Positions 1-6,578 of a stretch of 20,129 nt of DNA are shown here, in pieces (positions within the stretch are counted from its first letter, which is position 1; each line of letters opens with the position of its first letter). A model generated the notes under the pieces. The model saw nothing but the letters and a program-made list of their open reading frames with translations. It was not told the origin of the DNA and searched no databases. The translations under genes were made by a program, and so were the position numbers. This DNA comes from Clostridium sp. UBA3947 (GTDB taxonomy: Bacteria > Bacillota > Clostridia > Clostridiales > Clostridiaceae): positions 1 to 20,129 of the forward strand of contig DGDR01000184.1 of the NCBI GenBank assembly GCA_002385545.1, in the 5' to 3' direction.

Positions 1-19
1 AGATGTGTATAAGAGACAG
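1..19. other. Tn5/Nextera mosaic-end adapter remnant (artifact)
   Basis: The first 19 bases read AGATGTGTATAAGAGACAG, which is exactly the Tn5 transposase mosaic end used in tagmentation library adapters. No transposase gene or second mosaic end is present, and the match begins at the very first base. It is best read as untrimmed adapter at a contig end rather than as native DNA or a natural transposon end. Confidence 0.93.
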
Positions 20-28
20 CTATTATAT

Positions 29-58
29 ATGGCAATATAATTAAGAGACAGGTATAAT
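29..58 (+). promoter_or_regulatory. Putative sigma-A-type promoter for the ACT/PFL operon
   Basis: A perfect TATAAT lies at 53-58, with ATGGCA (4 of 6 to TTGACA) at 29-34 and an 18 bp spacer. It would start transcription about 40 bp before the ACT gene. The -35 is weak and lies only ten bases after the adapter remnant, so some of the true upstream sequence may be missing. Confidence 0.4.
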
Positions 59-105
59 AGACAAAATAAGAGAAAAACATTACATCTTATAAAGGGGGCT
101 AATTT

Positions 106-375
106 ATGCGTGCTGTTATAACCGTTATCGGTAAAGACAAGAAAGGAATCATCGCAGCAGTAAGCACTGAGTTATCAAACTGTAACATTAATATCCTTGA
201 TATCAGCCAAACTATACTCCAGGAATATTTCACAATGATCATGCTTGTAGACCTAAAGGAAATGAACGTAAACTTTGATGAACTAACTGAGCGCCTAGAA
301 GCAAAGGGCAAAGAATTAGGAGTATCCATAAAGGCTCAGCATGAAGATATTTTTAATTCTATGCATGAAATATAA
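106..375 (+). CDS. ACT domain-containing protein, UPF0237 family
   Basis: The 89-residue protein is essentially one ACT domain. It opens with a beta strand (RAVITVIG), followed by the GKDKKGI turn at residues 9-15 where ACT domains usually contact small ligands such as amino acids, then a helix and further strands. The length matches UPF0237 (COG3830). The start is supported by an AAGGGGGC ribosome site at 92-99 ahead of ATG. The PFL/UPF0210 gene begins 17 bp after the stop with its own ribosome site, a pairing widespread in Firmicutes and some other bacteria and archaea. By family knowledge the protein probably senses a metabolite and regulates its partner, but the ligand is unknown. Family assignment is firm; the role is inferred. 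Confidence 0.9.
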   Translation: MRAVITVIGKDKKGIIAAVSTELSNCNINILDISQTILQEYFTMIMLVDLKEMNVNFDELTERLEAKGKELGVSIKAQHEDIFNSMHEI

Positions 376-392
376 AGGAATGAGGCAAGGTT

Positions 393-1754
393 ATGAATAT
401 AAATAAGGATAAAATTATCGAAACTATCGAAATGATAGAAAAAGAGAAATTAGATGTTAGAACCATTACTATGGGTATATCATTGCTGGATTGCTGCGAT
501 TCCAATGGTAAAAGATGCAGAGAAAAAATTTATGACAAGATTACAAGAAAAGCTGAAAATCTTGTAAAGGTTGGGGAAGATATTGAAAAAGAGTTCGGCA
601 TTCCAATAATCCACAAAAGAATATCTGTAACTCCAATATCTATTATAGCTGGATCCACTGACGATACCGACTACGTAGAATTTGCAAAAACCTTAGATGA
701 AGCAGCTAAAAATGTTGGTGTAAATTTTTTAGGAGGTTATTCAGCCTTAGTACATAAGGGGTATACTAAGGGTGACAAAATACTTATAAAATCAATACCA
801 GAAGCCTTAAGTATAACAGAAAGAGTTTGCTCTTCCGTAAACGTGGGCTCCAGTAAGGTAGGCATTAATATGGATGCTGTAAGAGAAATGGGCCATGTAA
901 TCAAGAAAACCGCTGAATTAACTGCAGATCGGGATGGTATAGGCTGTGCTAAATTCGTAGTATTTGCTAATGCTGTAGAAGACAATCCCTTTATGGCCGG
1001 TGCCTTCCACGGAGTAGGGGAAGCAGATTGCGTAATTAATGTAGGGGTTAGTGGCCCAGGGGTAGTCCAGAAAGCATTAGAAAAAATAAAGGGTGCGCCC
1101 TTTGATGTGGTAGCTGAAACTGTAAAGAAAACCTCCTTCAAGATTACTAGAATGGGGCAGCTTGTAGCTAATGAGGCTTCTAAGCGTCTTAATGTTCCTT
1201 TTGGAATAGTGGATTTATCCCTAGCTCCCACTCCAGCAGTAGGAGATAGTGTGGCCCACATCCTAGAAGCAATGGGTCTTGAAAGCTGTGGTGCTCCAGG
1301 TACAACTGCAGCCCTAGCCTTACTTAATGATGCAGTTAAAAAAGGTGGCGTAATGGCCTGCAGCCATGTAGGGGGACTAAGCGGAGCTTTCATACCTGTA
1401 AGTGAAGATATCGGTATGATTAATGCTGTTGAAGCTGGCTCTCTCACCTTAGAAAAGCTAGAAGCAATGACTTGCGTATGCTCTGTAGGTCTTGATATGA
1501 TAGCAATTCCAGGTAACACATCTGCTGCTACTATTTCTGCAATAATTGCTGATGAGGCAGCTATCGGTGTAATTAACAACAAAACTACCGCTGTAAGAAT
1601 AATTCCTGTTCCAGGAAAAGACGTAGGAGATACTGTTGAATTTGGTGGCCTTTTAGGCTATGCTCCTATAATGAAGGTAAACTCCTTCTCCAGTGATGAC
1701 TTCATTGCAAGAGGGGGAAGAATTCCTTCACCTATTCACAGCTTCAAAAATTAA
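393..1754 (+). CDS. PFL family protein (UPF0210/DUF711)
   Basis: The 453-residue protein is the usual full length of the UPF0210/DUF711 family (COG2848), loosely named PFL-like for a structural likeness to pyruvate formate-lyase. Visible family features are the N-terminal LDVRTITMGISLLDCCD block (residues 20-36), glycine-rich stretches such as GVSGPGVVQKALEK and CGAPGTTAALALLNDAVKKGG, and a C-terminal GRIPSPIHSFKN. There is no signal peptide or membrane segment, so it should be cytoplasmic. No glycyl-radical RVxGY-type motif was seen, so radical chemistry should not be assumed. It is co-transcribed with the ACT-domain gene 17 bp upstream; a GAGGCAAGG-type ribosome site precedes ATG. A perfect hairpin terminator follows. 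Biochemical function is unknown. Confidence 0.92.
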   Translation: MNINKDKIIETIEMIEKEKLDVRTITMGISLLDCCDSNGKRCREKIYDKITRKAENLVKVGEDIEKEFGIPIIHKRISVTPISIIAGSTDDTDYVEFAKTLDEAAKNVGVNFLGGYSALVHKGYTKGDKILIKSIPEALSITERVCSSVNVGSSKVGINMDAVREMGHVIKKTAELTADRDGIGCAKFVVFANAVEDNPFMAGAFHGVGEADCVINVGVSGPGVVQKALEKIKGAPFDVVAETVKKTSFKITRMGQLVANEASKRLNVPFGIVDLSLAPTPAVGDSVAHILEAMGLESCGAPGTTAALALLNDAVKKGGVMACSHVGGLSGAFIPVSEDIGMINAVEAGSLTLEKLEAMTCVCSVGLDMIAIPGNTSAATISAIIADEAAIGVINNKTTAVRIIPVPGKDVGDTVEFGGLLGYAPIMKVNSFSSDDFIARGGRIPSPIHSFKN

Positions 1755-1761
1755 CGAAAAT

Positions 1762-1810
1762 AAAGGCTGTTGTTCAACTGATAACGTAAATGGTTGAACA
1801 ACAGCCTTTT
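1762..1810 (+). terminator. Strong rho-independent terminator after the PFL gene
   Basis: A perfect 17 bp stem is formed by 1762-1778 and 1793-1809 around a 14 nt loop, ending in TTTT then ATTAT. It begins eight bases after the PFL stop codon. The A-rich 5' arm pairs with the U-tract, so weaker activity on the opposite strand is possible. Confidence 0.92.
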
Positions 1811-1872
1811 ATTATGCAATATCTACTTTTTATTTAACCTCCAGCAAAAACATTATATGCCACTTCACATAT

Positions 1873-1900
1873 TTGTCATATTAAGATAAAATTAGATTAT
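1873..1900 (+). promoter_or_regulatory. Putative promoter of the PH-domain gene
   Basis: TTGTCA (5 of 6) at 1873-1878 and GATTAT (4 of 6) at 1895-1900 are separated by 16 bp. The predicted start is about 30 bp before the coding region. The preceding terminator means this gene needs its own promoter. Confidence 0.5.
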
Positions 1901-1935
1901 AGTAACACCTATAAATATCTAAGGGGGCATGGCTC

Positions 1936-2337
1936 ATGGATTGGAAGGATAGAAAAAGAATTTTAGGCTTGCCTATATCTTTTACCCGCTATAGACTGGA
2001 AAACAATAGACTTTATGTTAGCAAGGGCTTATTTTCTACTGTAGAAGACGAATTAGTAGTTTACAGAATTTTAGATGTACGACTACACAGAACCTTCTGG
2101 GATAAGCTATTTAGAGTTGGTACTGTAACTCTTTATACTGCTGACAAAACCCATAAGGATCTTGTTTTAGAAAAAATAAAAAGTCCAAGCAAGGTAAGAA
2201 ATATGCTCAGCGAAATTGCAGAAGAAGAAAGAGCTAGACTTGGAATAAAGGGCAGAGAGCTTTATGGAGTATCTAAAGCTTATGGCGGAAATATTGACGA
2301 CGATGATGATGACGACGATGACGATGATAATATCTGA
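1936..2337 (+). CDS. Bacterial PH-domain protein with poly-aspartate tail
   Basis: This 133-residue protein resembles the bacterial PH (DUF304/YdbS-like) fold. The core at about residues 14-95 has alternating strands such as SFTRYRLENNRLYVSKG, ELVVYRILDVRLHRTFWDKLF and GTVTLYTAD. No transmembrane segment is present, unlike many DUF304 proteins, so it is probably cytoplasmic or peripheral. The C-terminus carries 11 consecutive Asp residues (121-131) followed by NI. The Asp codons are a mix of GAC and GAT, so this is not a pure trinucleotide run. ATG at 1936 is chosen because AGGGGG at 1922-1927 sits 8 bases upstream; the ATG at 1929 is out of frame. It is monocistronic, bounded by a promoter and a terminator. 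Function unknown. Confidence 0.85.
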   Translation: MDWKDRKRILGLPISFTRYRLENNRLYVSKGLFSTVEDELVVYRILDVRLHRTFWDKLFRVGTVTLYTADKTHKDLVLEKIKSPSKVRNMLSEIAEEERARLGIKGRELYGVSKAYGGNIDDDDDDDDDDDNI

Positions 2338-2368
2338 TAAAGCTTAGCAGAAAATTTTAGAGCCTATA

Positions 2369-2419
2369 AAAAGGCTGCTTAACAACCTTCAGAATTTGTT
2401 GGTTGTTAAGCAGCCTTTT
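2369..2419 (+). terminator. Rho-independent terminator after the PH-domain gene
   Basis: A perfect 17 bp stem pairs 2371-2387 with 2401-2417 around a 13 nt loop, followed by TTTT then ATTA. Flanking A and T residues extend it. The TraB/GumN gene converges on it from the right. Confidence 0.9.
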
Positions 2420-2520
2420 ATTAATTCCTAACCTCTGGAATGTAAAGGTGAGAATATTGATTTTTTACCTATGTTGCTTTGTTTCAAAAAAGTATTGATG
2501 AATAGTTAGGGCTTTTTTAT

Positions 2521-3552
2521 TTACTTTCTAGTCACGGTGTATCCCTTATCCTTTAGCATCTGAACGATGCCATCCTCTCCTATAAAATGTGCCAAGCCTG
2601 CTACCACAAAATAAGTCTTATCTGTATTTAAGTATTCTTCTATTTTTAAGGTCATGTTTTCATTTCTTTCCAATATCATCTTTTTATAATAATTACTGCT
2701 CTTATCATCTTCACCTAGGAATTCTAGTAAAGCCTTTTCGTCACCCTTCTTATACAAATCAAACATCTGATCTAGAGCGGCCTTTGTTTCCTCCACAGTT
2801 CCCATACTCATTATAAAATATTTTTCCTGCTCCTCATCAGAAAAGCTATTTAATAGATCGAATTGGAACTTTGCGCTTTCTAGTTCATCAGTTTCTTTTT
2901 TGCCCTTTGCTTTTTTGAAAAAGTACATATCTATACCATAGTCAGAATTATATCCAGCCTTTTTTACTTGATAGTTGGATAATATAGAGCCTACATACCA
3001 AGGCTTAAATCGGATTATAAATTTATAGTTAAATTTTAATTCCTTGCTCACTTGGTCAAGCTTCTTCTTGCCTTCCTCAGATAAGTGATCTAAGGCTGTA
3101 TCTCCATTGGTGTATATTGAATCCATAGCAACACTTGAAATCTCATCATTATCTAAATTAGCTATATCAATTTCTCCTACCAGTACATCAGCACTATCGA
3201 AGGCATCTTCCACTGTCTTTTCTAAGGGGTATATATCCTTACTCCCAACATGTATTGAACCATACATGTATACTGTGGCATCACCCTTCTTTACTTCCCA
3301 AAGAAAGCCCTTAACATTGCCATATTTTTTCTCTCCATTGCCTTCATCTCCGCTGATGTCATCGCCTTTAGCATTCTTTTTCTTTTCCTTAGTTTCAGTG
3401 TCTTCTTTACTATTTTTATTGATATTTTCCTCGTTAGAAGTTTTTTGGCTTACCCTATCCTTATTCGTATTACAAGCAGTACCAAAAACCATGGTAAAGC
3501 TTAATATTACAGCTAATAACAGGGCATTGCTAACCTTAAATAATTTTTTCAC
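2521..3552 (-). CDS. TraB/GumN family lipoprotein
   Basis: The 343-residue protein begins with a lipoprotein signal: a Lys pair, a hydrophobic stretch, then VFGTAC with the lipidated Cys at residue 27. A charged, low-complexity linker (about 28-75) leads to a TraB/GumN domain. Hallmarks are GSIHVG with His at about residue 101, VGEID at about 126-130, YGIDMYFF, RNENM at about 296 and GLAHFIGEDG with His at about 322. These GxxH-type motifs are shared with the metal-dependent Tiki protease family, so an extracytoplasmic hydrolase tethered to the membrane is likely; the substrate is unknown. The start is set at GTG 3552 because GGGAGG (3560-3565) lies 7 bases upstream; a longer reading from TTG 3567 would swallow that site. 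No convincing terminator was seen downstream. Confidence 0.9.
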   Translation of the reverse strand: MKKLFKVSNALLLAVILSFTMVFGTACNTNKDRVSQKTSNEENINKNSKEDTETKEKKKNAKGDDISGDEGNGEKKYGNVKGFLWEVKKGDATVYMYGSIHVGSKDIYPLEKTVEDAFDSADVLVGEIDIANLDNDEISSVAMDSIYTNGDTALDHLSEEGKKKLDQVSKELKFNYKFIIRFKPWYVGSILSNYQVKKAGYNSDYGIDMYFFKKAKGKKETDELESAKFQFDLLNSFSDEEQEKYFIMSMGTVEETKAALDQMFDLYKKGDEKALLEFLGEDDKSSNYYKKMILERNENMTLKIEEYLNTDKTYFVVAGLAHFIGEDGIVQMLKDKGYTVTRK

Positions 3553-3629
3553 CTGTATTCCTCCCAAAAAAATTCAAATTTACCCCTATAATGAATTAGA
3601 CCCATATGAATACAAGGAGCCTTTATTAT

Positions 3630-3658
3630 ATTCTAGTTAATAAATTCACCATAATCAA
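3630..3658 (-). promoter_or_regulatory. Promoter of the TraB/GumN lipoprotein gene
   Basis: On the minus strand TTGATT (3653-3658) and TAGAAT (3630-3635) are separated by exactly 17 bp. An overlapping TATAAT lies a few bases further downstream. The predicted transcript has a leader of about 70 bases before the GTG start. Confidence 0.6.
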
Positions 3659-3686
3659 GAAAAAATTAACCCTTTTCTAGTGATAA

Positions 3687-4649
3687 TTACTTCTTTATGA
3701 ATCTCTTTTTAAACTCATATTTTATTATTAGAAAGTCCTCTAAGTCATTTAAGAACTGAAATAGCATAGCTCTATTTTCGAATTCCTCTCTATCCTTAGG
3801 TAATTCCATGGCTCTAAAGCTTTCTCTTAGATGTAGTAAATCAGCTAATAAACCCTCTGCTGTGTTTTCCTCATGGAAGGATTGTCCTACCTCTCGAGTA
3901 AAATCTGCTACCATGATTGTCTGTTCATAGGTCATAAAAAATCTTCTAAAATGCTCTCTCAACCTTTTTAACACATGGAACTGCTGGGTTCTCATTTCCA
4001 TATATTCTACATAATAATTGGTCTCAGCAAAAAAGTAGTTATTTAGATTTCTATAGGATCTCTTCCTTGCCTCTTCTAGTCTTTTCTCTAATCCTTGGAA
4101 TAATTCTTCCTCCTTTATATAAACATACTTTTCTTTTAAGGCATCTGCCATATGCAATAAAATTGCTTTAATTGCTTCGTCAATGTACTTTTGATCCTCC
4201 TTAATCTTGCCTTCTATGCTGGGCATATATAAGTTTAAAATTAAGGCCACGCCAGCCCCAATCAACATTAATAAAAGCTCATTTAATAGCCAGCTTGGCT
4301 CTATTGAATTTTCCACCAGCAGGTGAGTAACTAAAACAGAGCTCACAACTATGCCTTCAGATACTTTTAATTTTACAGCTGAAGGGATAAAAATTAGCAG
4401 ATAGAGGCCAAAGGTAATTGGACTATAGCCTAAAAGCCAAAATATTATAGATGCTATTGTTAAGGCCAAGAGGCTTGAACATATTCGCTGAATTGCTATT
4501 TCTACTGATTGCCTTCTAGTGCTTTGGGTGCTTAAAATTGCAATAACACCAGCAGCTACTGCATACTTTAAGCCTAGTATATCAGCTATAATCATAGCCA
4601 AAGTAGCCCCTATAGCAGTTTTAATTGTACGATATCCTATAAATTTCAT
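3687..4649 (-). CDS. Aromatic acid exporter (ArAE/DUF939)-family membrane protein
   Basis: The 320-residue protein has a hydrophobic N-terminal half with about six predicted membrane segments (residues 8-150), beginning GYRTIKTAIGATLAM and containing AVAAGVIAILSTQSTRRQS, which is typical of the ArAE_1 (DUF939) family. The C-terminal half (about 155-320) is a charged helical cytoplasmic domain of the DUF939_C kind. The family is related to the FusC/AaeB efflux proteins and is predicted to export aromatic acids, but the substrate is unproven. ATG 4649 is chosen because AAGGAG (4655-4660) lies 5 bases upstream. An in-frame ATG at 4710-4712 overlaps the likely -35 element and is rejected. It appears monocistronic. 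Confidence 0.88.
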   Translation of the reverse strand: MKFIGYRTIKTAIGATLAMIIADILGLKYAVAAGVIAILSTQSTRRQSVEIAIQRICSSLLALTIASIIFWLLGYSPITFGLYLLIFIPSAVKLKVSEGIVVSSVLVTHLLVENSIEPSWLLNELLLMLIGAGVALILNLYMPSIEGKIKEDQKYIDEAIKAILLHMADALKEKYVYIKEEELFQGLEKRLEEARKRSYRNLNNYFFAETNYYVEYMEMRTQQFHVLKRLREHFRRFFMTYEQTIMVADFTREVGQSFHEENTAEGLLADLLHLRESFRAMELPKDREEFENRAMLFQFLNDLEDFLIIKYEFKKRFIKK

Positions 4650-4683
4650 ATGTACTCCTTTCAAAACATTATTACTTAGCACA

Positions 4684-4712
4684 ATTGTACTTTCCTTCTC
4701 AGCAGATTTCAA
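4684..4712 (-). promoter_or_regulatory. Promoter of the ArAE-like gene
   Basis: Minus-strand TTGAAA (4707-4712) and TACAAT (4684-4689) have a 17 bp spacer, each five of six to consensus. The leader would be about 30 bases, containing the AAGGAG ribosome site. Confidence 0.68.
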
Positions 4713-4794
4713 CCTTTGTTGACAGGAATCAGTTGTTTGTATTAGTAAATTTGAGATAATGACTGTTGTAAATATACCCTTAGAAAAGGCTGCA

Positions 4795-4825
4795 AATAAA
4801 AAAGGTAGCCTCCTTAGCCACCTTT
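4795..4825 (-). terminator. Rho-independent terminator after the RDD gene
   Basis: Immediately after the TAG stop on the minus strand, AAAGGTGGCT pairs with GGCTACCTTT (two G-U wobbles), and a T-rich run (TTTTTTATTT) follows. The short loop and the position next to the stop codon fit an intrinsic terminator separating this gene from the ArAE-like gene. Confidence 0.75.
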
Positions 4826-5518
4826 CTATAGCCTATTTATAAAGTTTTGCCACTCATTGAGATTGCCTTGACTGTGAAATTTTCTGGTGAAATACATTTT
4901 TAGCTCCTGTCTTAAGGGCTCTATATCCCTTATGTATGGTCTCCTTTCAAAGTATTCCCTTAACAGTTCATATTCATCCTTAGTAAGATAATAGCTTAAA
5001 TTATCATTCATACGCAGCAGCGTTTCTAAGGATATTGGCTTAGTGCTGCTTTCTTCTACTACCACTATTGTAGAGGCCACCAAATCCCCCAGTCTTTTGT
5101 GCTTCTTAGAAAAAAACATCATTATTAGTCCTATCCCCATTTTATCTATAAACACCTTGAAAAAATTCCTTAAAGCTGCATGGGTTAAGGTTATTGGCTG
5201 CCCATTTTCTCTGACAACTCGTATTTTCATTTTCTTTTTCCCAATGGTCATTCCGTTCAGTTTAACTTCAGTGTAAATAAAATAGCCATAGCTAATGAGT
5301 GTGTATATAAGATAACTAATGCCAATAAACCATCCATAATTTTTACTCCAGAACTCTGATGCAGCTATAAAAACAGTTAAATTAATCATAAATATAAGAA
5401 AAATAGCGATAAATTGAATTGAAAAATCTATAATAACCGCTGCAGTTCTAGAGCCTATATCTGCTAGACAATATTCTACTTCTATATTTTCTGGCGTGGT
5501 AATTCTAATCTTTTTCAT
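4826..5518 (-). CDS. RDD family membrane protein
   Basis: The 230-residue protein contains an RDD domain: Arg24 and Asp31 in GSRTAAVIIDF, and the later conserved Asp in KRLGDLVAST. Three or so hydrophobic segments fall at about 28-53, 63-84 and 125-138, with IGKKKMKIRVV between the second and third. The C-terminal 75 residues are hydrophilic. RDD proteins are integral membrane proteins of mostly unknown role; some have been linked to ion transport. ATG is preceded by GGAG at 5526-5529 with 7-base spacing. It is divergent from the SpoIIM-family gene and lies beside the MoxR/DUF58 operon, families that recur together in many genomes. A functional link is inferred. Confidence 0.88.
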   Translation of the reverse strand: MKKIRITTPENIEVEYCLADIGSRTAAVIIDFSIQFIAIFLIFMINLTVFIAASEFWSKNYGWFIGISYLIYTLISYGYFIYTEVKLNGMTIGKKKMKIRVVRENGQPITLTHAALRNFFKVFIDKMGIGLIMMFFSKKHKRLGDLVASTIVVVEESSTKPISLETLLRMNDNLSYYLTKDEYELLREYFERRPYIRDIEPLRQELKMYFTRKFHSQGNLNEWQNFINRL

Positions 5519-5584
5519 ATTATCACTCCATTACATGTACACATTTTTAATCATATTTGGTAAAATATATATGAGGTGAATAAC

Positions 5585-6544
5585 TTGAAGGAACAACAAT
5601 TTATATCTGCCAATTCCAATACATGGAGAGAGCTAGAAGAACTCTCCTCTATTATAAATCAAAAAGGAATAAAATCCCTTCCATCTAAGGATGTTAAAAA
5701 GTTTCTCCATATATTTAGGCTAAGTAGTCATCATTTAGCCTATGCTAGGACTCATTATCCTAATAGTAAAACGGTAACCTACCTTAATTCCTTAGTAGGT
5801 AAATGTCATAGTCAGGTATACGCTGTACAAAAGCTTTCTCCTTTATCTGCAATAAAATATTTCAGCTATGGCTTTCCAAGTATTTTAAAGCAGTATAGGA
5901 GTTACATACTAGCCTCTTTCGGATTCTTTTTTGCAGGCTTTCTTTTATTTTTACTGCTTGTTTTAGTTAATACAGATAATGCAACCTTCTTTTTTAACAA
6001 AAGCTATATTGATAACTTAAAAATGGCTAAATTAGGAGAAGGCTCATGGAATAACCCTCTAGAGGCCAGTAACATTATGACCAATAACATAACTGTGTCT
6101 ATTTGGGCCTTTGTTTTAGGGATAACCTTAGGTATAGGAACTATTTATATTCTTTTCATCAATGGCGCTTTGTTAGGAGCCTTAACCGCATTGGTGTATT
6201 TATATAACGATCCAGTAAGATACTGGTCCTTGATATTGCCCCATGGGGTCATAGAGCTCACTGCAATCTTTATTTCAGGAGCCGCTGGCTTAATGATAGG
6301 AAAAAGCATACTAATTCCCAAGGAGCATACTAGACTCCACGCGTTGATTAAAGGCTCTAAGTCGGCACTACCAATGGTTTGGGGTATCATCCTTATGCTG
6401 ATTATAGCTGGCACTATAGAAGGCTTTTTCACCCCTTCCAAGGTTTCTGAAATAGGCAAGCTCCTCTTTGCAGCTCTGACAGCGGTGCTGCTTACCCTTT
6501 ACTTTGCTATACCTTACCTAAGAAAACCCAATAATGCTAGTTAA
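5585..6544 (+). CDS. Stage II sporulation protein M (SpoIIM/DUF95)-family membrane protein
   Basis: This roughly 319-residue protein has a soluble N-terminal helical part (to about residue 105), with HHLAYARTHYPNS typical of the DUF95 group. About five membrane segments follow. The hallmark ILPHGVIELTAIFISGAAGLMIG (about residues 215-237) identifies the family. SpoIIM itself acts in the engulfment complex of sporulating cells, but this longer, MoxR-linked branch is not necessarily sporulation-specific. TTG at 5585 is preferred: GAGGTGA (5573-5579) with 5-base spacing matches the arrangement at other starts here (for example ATG 19346), whereas GTG at 5576 lies inside that ribosome site. It is divergent from the RDD gene across 66 bp. 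Confidence 0.87.
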   Translation: MKEQQFISANSNTWRELEELSSIINQKGIKSLPSKDVKKFLHIFRLSSHHLAYARTHYPNSKTVTYLNSLVGKCHSQVYAVQKLSPLSAIKYFSYGFPSILKQYRSYILASFGFFFAGFLLFLLLVLVNTDNATFFFNKSYIDNLKMAKLGEGSWNNPLEASNIMTNNITVSIWAFVLGITLGIGTIYILFINGALLGALTALVYLYNDPVRYWSLILPHGVIELTAIFISGAAGLMIGKSILIPKEHTRLHALIKGSKSALPMVWGIILMLIIAGTIEGFFTPSKVSEIGKLLFAALTAVLLTLYFAIPYLRKPNNAS

Positions 6545-6548
6545 GAAC

Positions 6549-6578
6549 AACAAGAATGCTTATGCATTCTTGTTTTTT
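6549..6578 (+). terminator. Terminator after SpoIIM-family gene, overlapping DUF58 gene end
   Basis: A perfect 11 bp stem (6549-6559 with 6564-6574), a TTAT loop and a run of Ts to 6578 follow the SpoIIM-family stop codon by four bases. The stop codon of the convergent DUF58 gene (6560-6562) lies in the loop, so its last codons form one arm. In the minus direction the run after the stem is interrupted (TTGTTCTTA), so termination of that operon is probably weaker. Confidence 0.85.

Noticed and set aside
1..60. Natural Tn5/IS50-type transposon end
   Set aside because: Only the 19 bp synthetic mosaic end is present, flush with the sequence start, with no transposase gene or target duplication.
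737..1582. Long open frame (281 codons) on the minus strand within the PFL gene
   Set aside because: It is antisense to a well-conserved family gene, has no ribosome site and a biased, non-family composition; it is a shadow of the real reading frame.
2296..2328. Assembly or sequencing error producing the poly-Asp run
   Set aside because: The codons are a non-periodic mix of GAC and GAT, the frame stays open to a normal stop, and a terminator follows at the expected distance.
3107..3640. Plus-strand open frame of 177 codons opposite the TraB/GumN gene
   Set aside because: It is Ser/Phe/Leu-rich, antisense to the lipoprotein's Lys/Glu-rich linker, and lacks a ribosome site; it also runs over the lipoprotein promoter.
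5585..6544. True sporulation SpoIIM assignment
   Set aside because: The protein is longer than sporulation SpoIIM and sits beside RDD and MoxR/DUF58 genes rather than in a sporulation locus, so only family membership is claimed.
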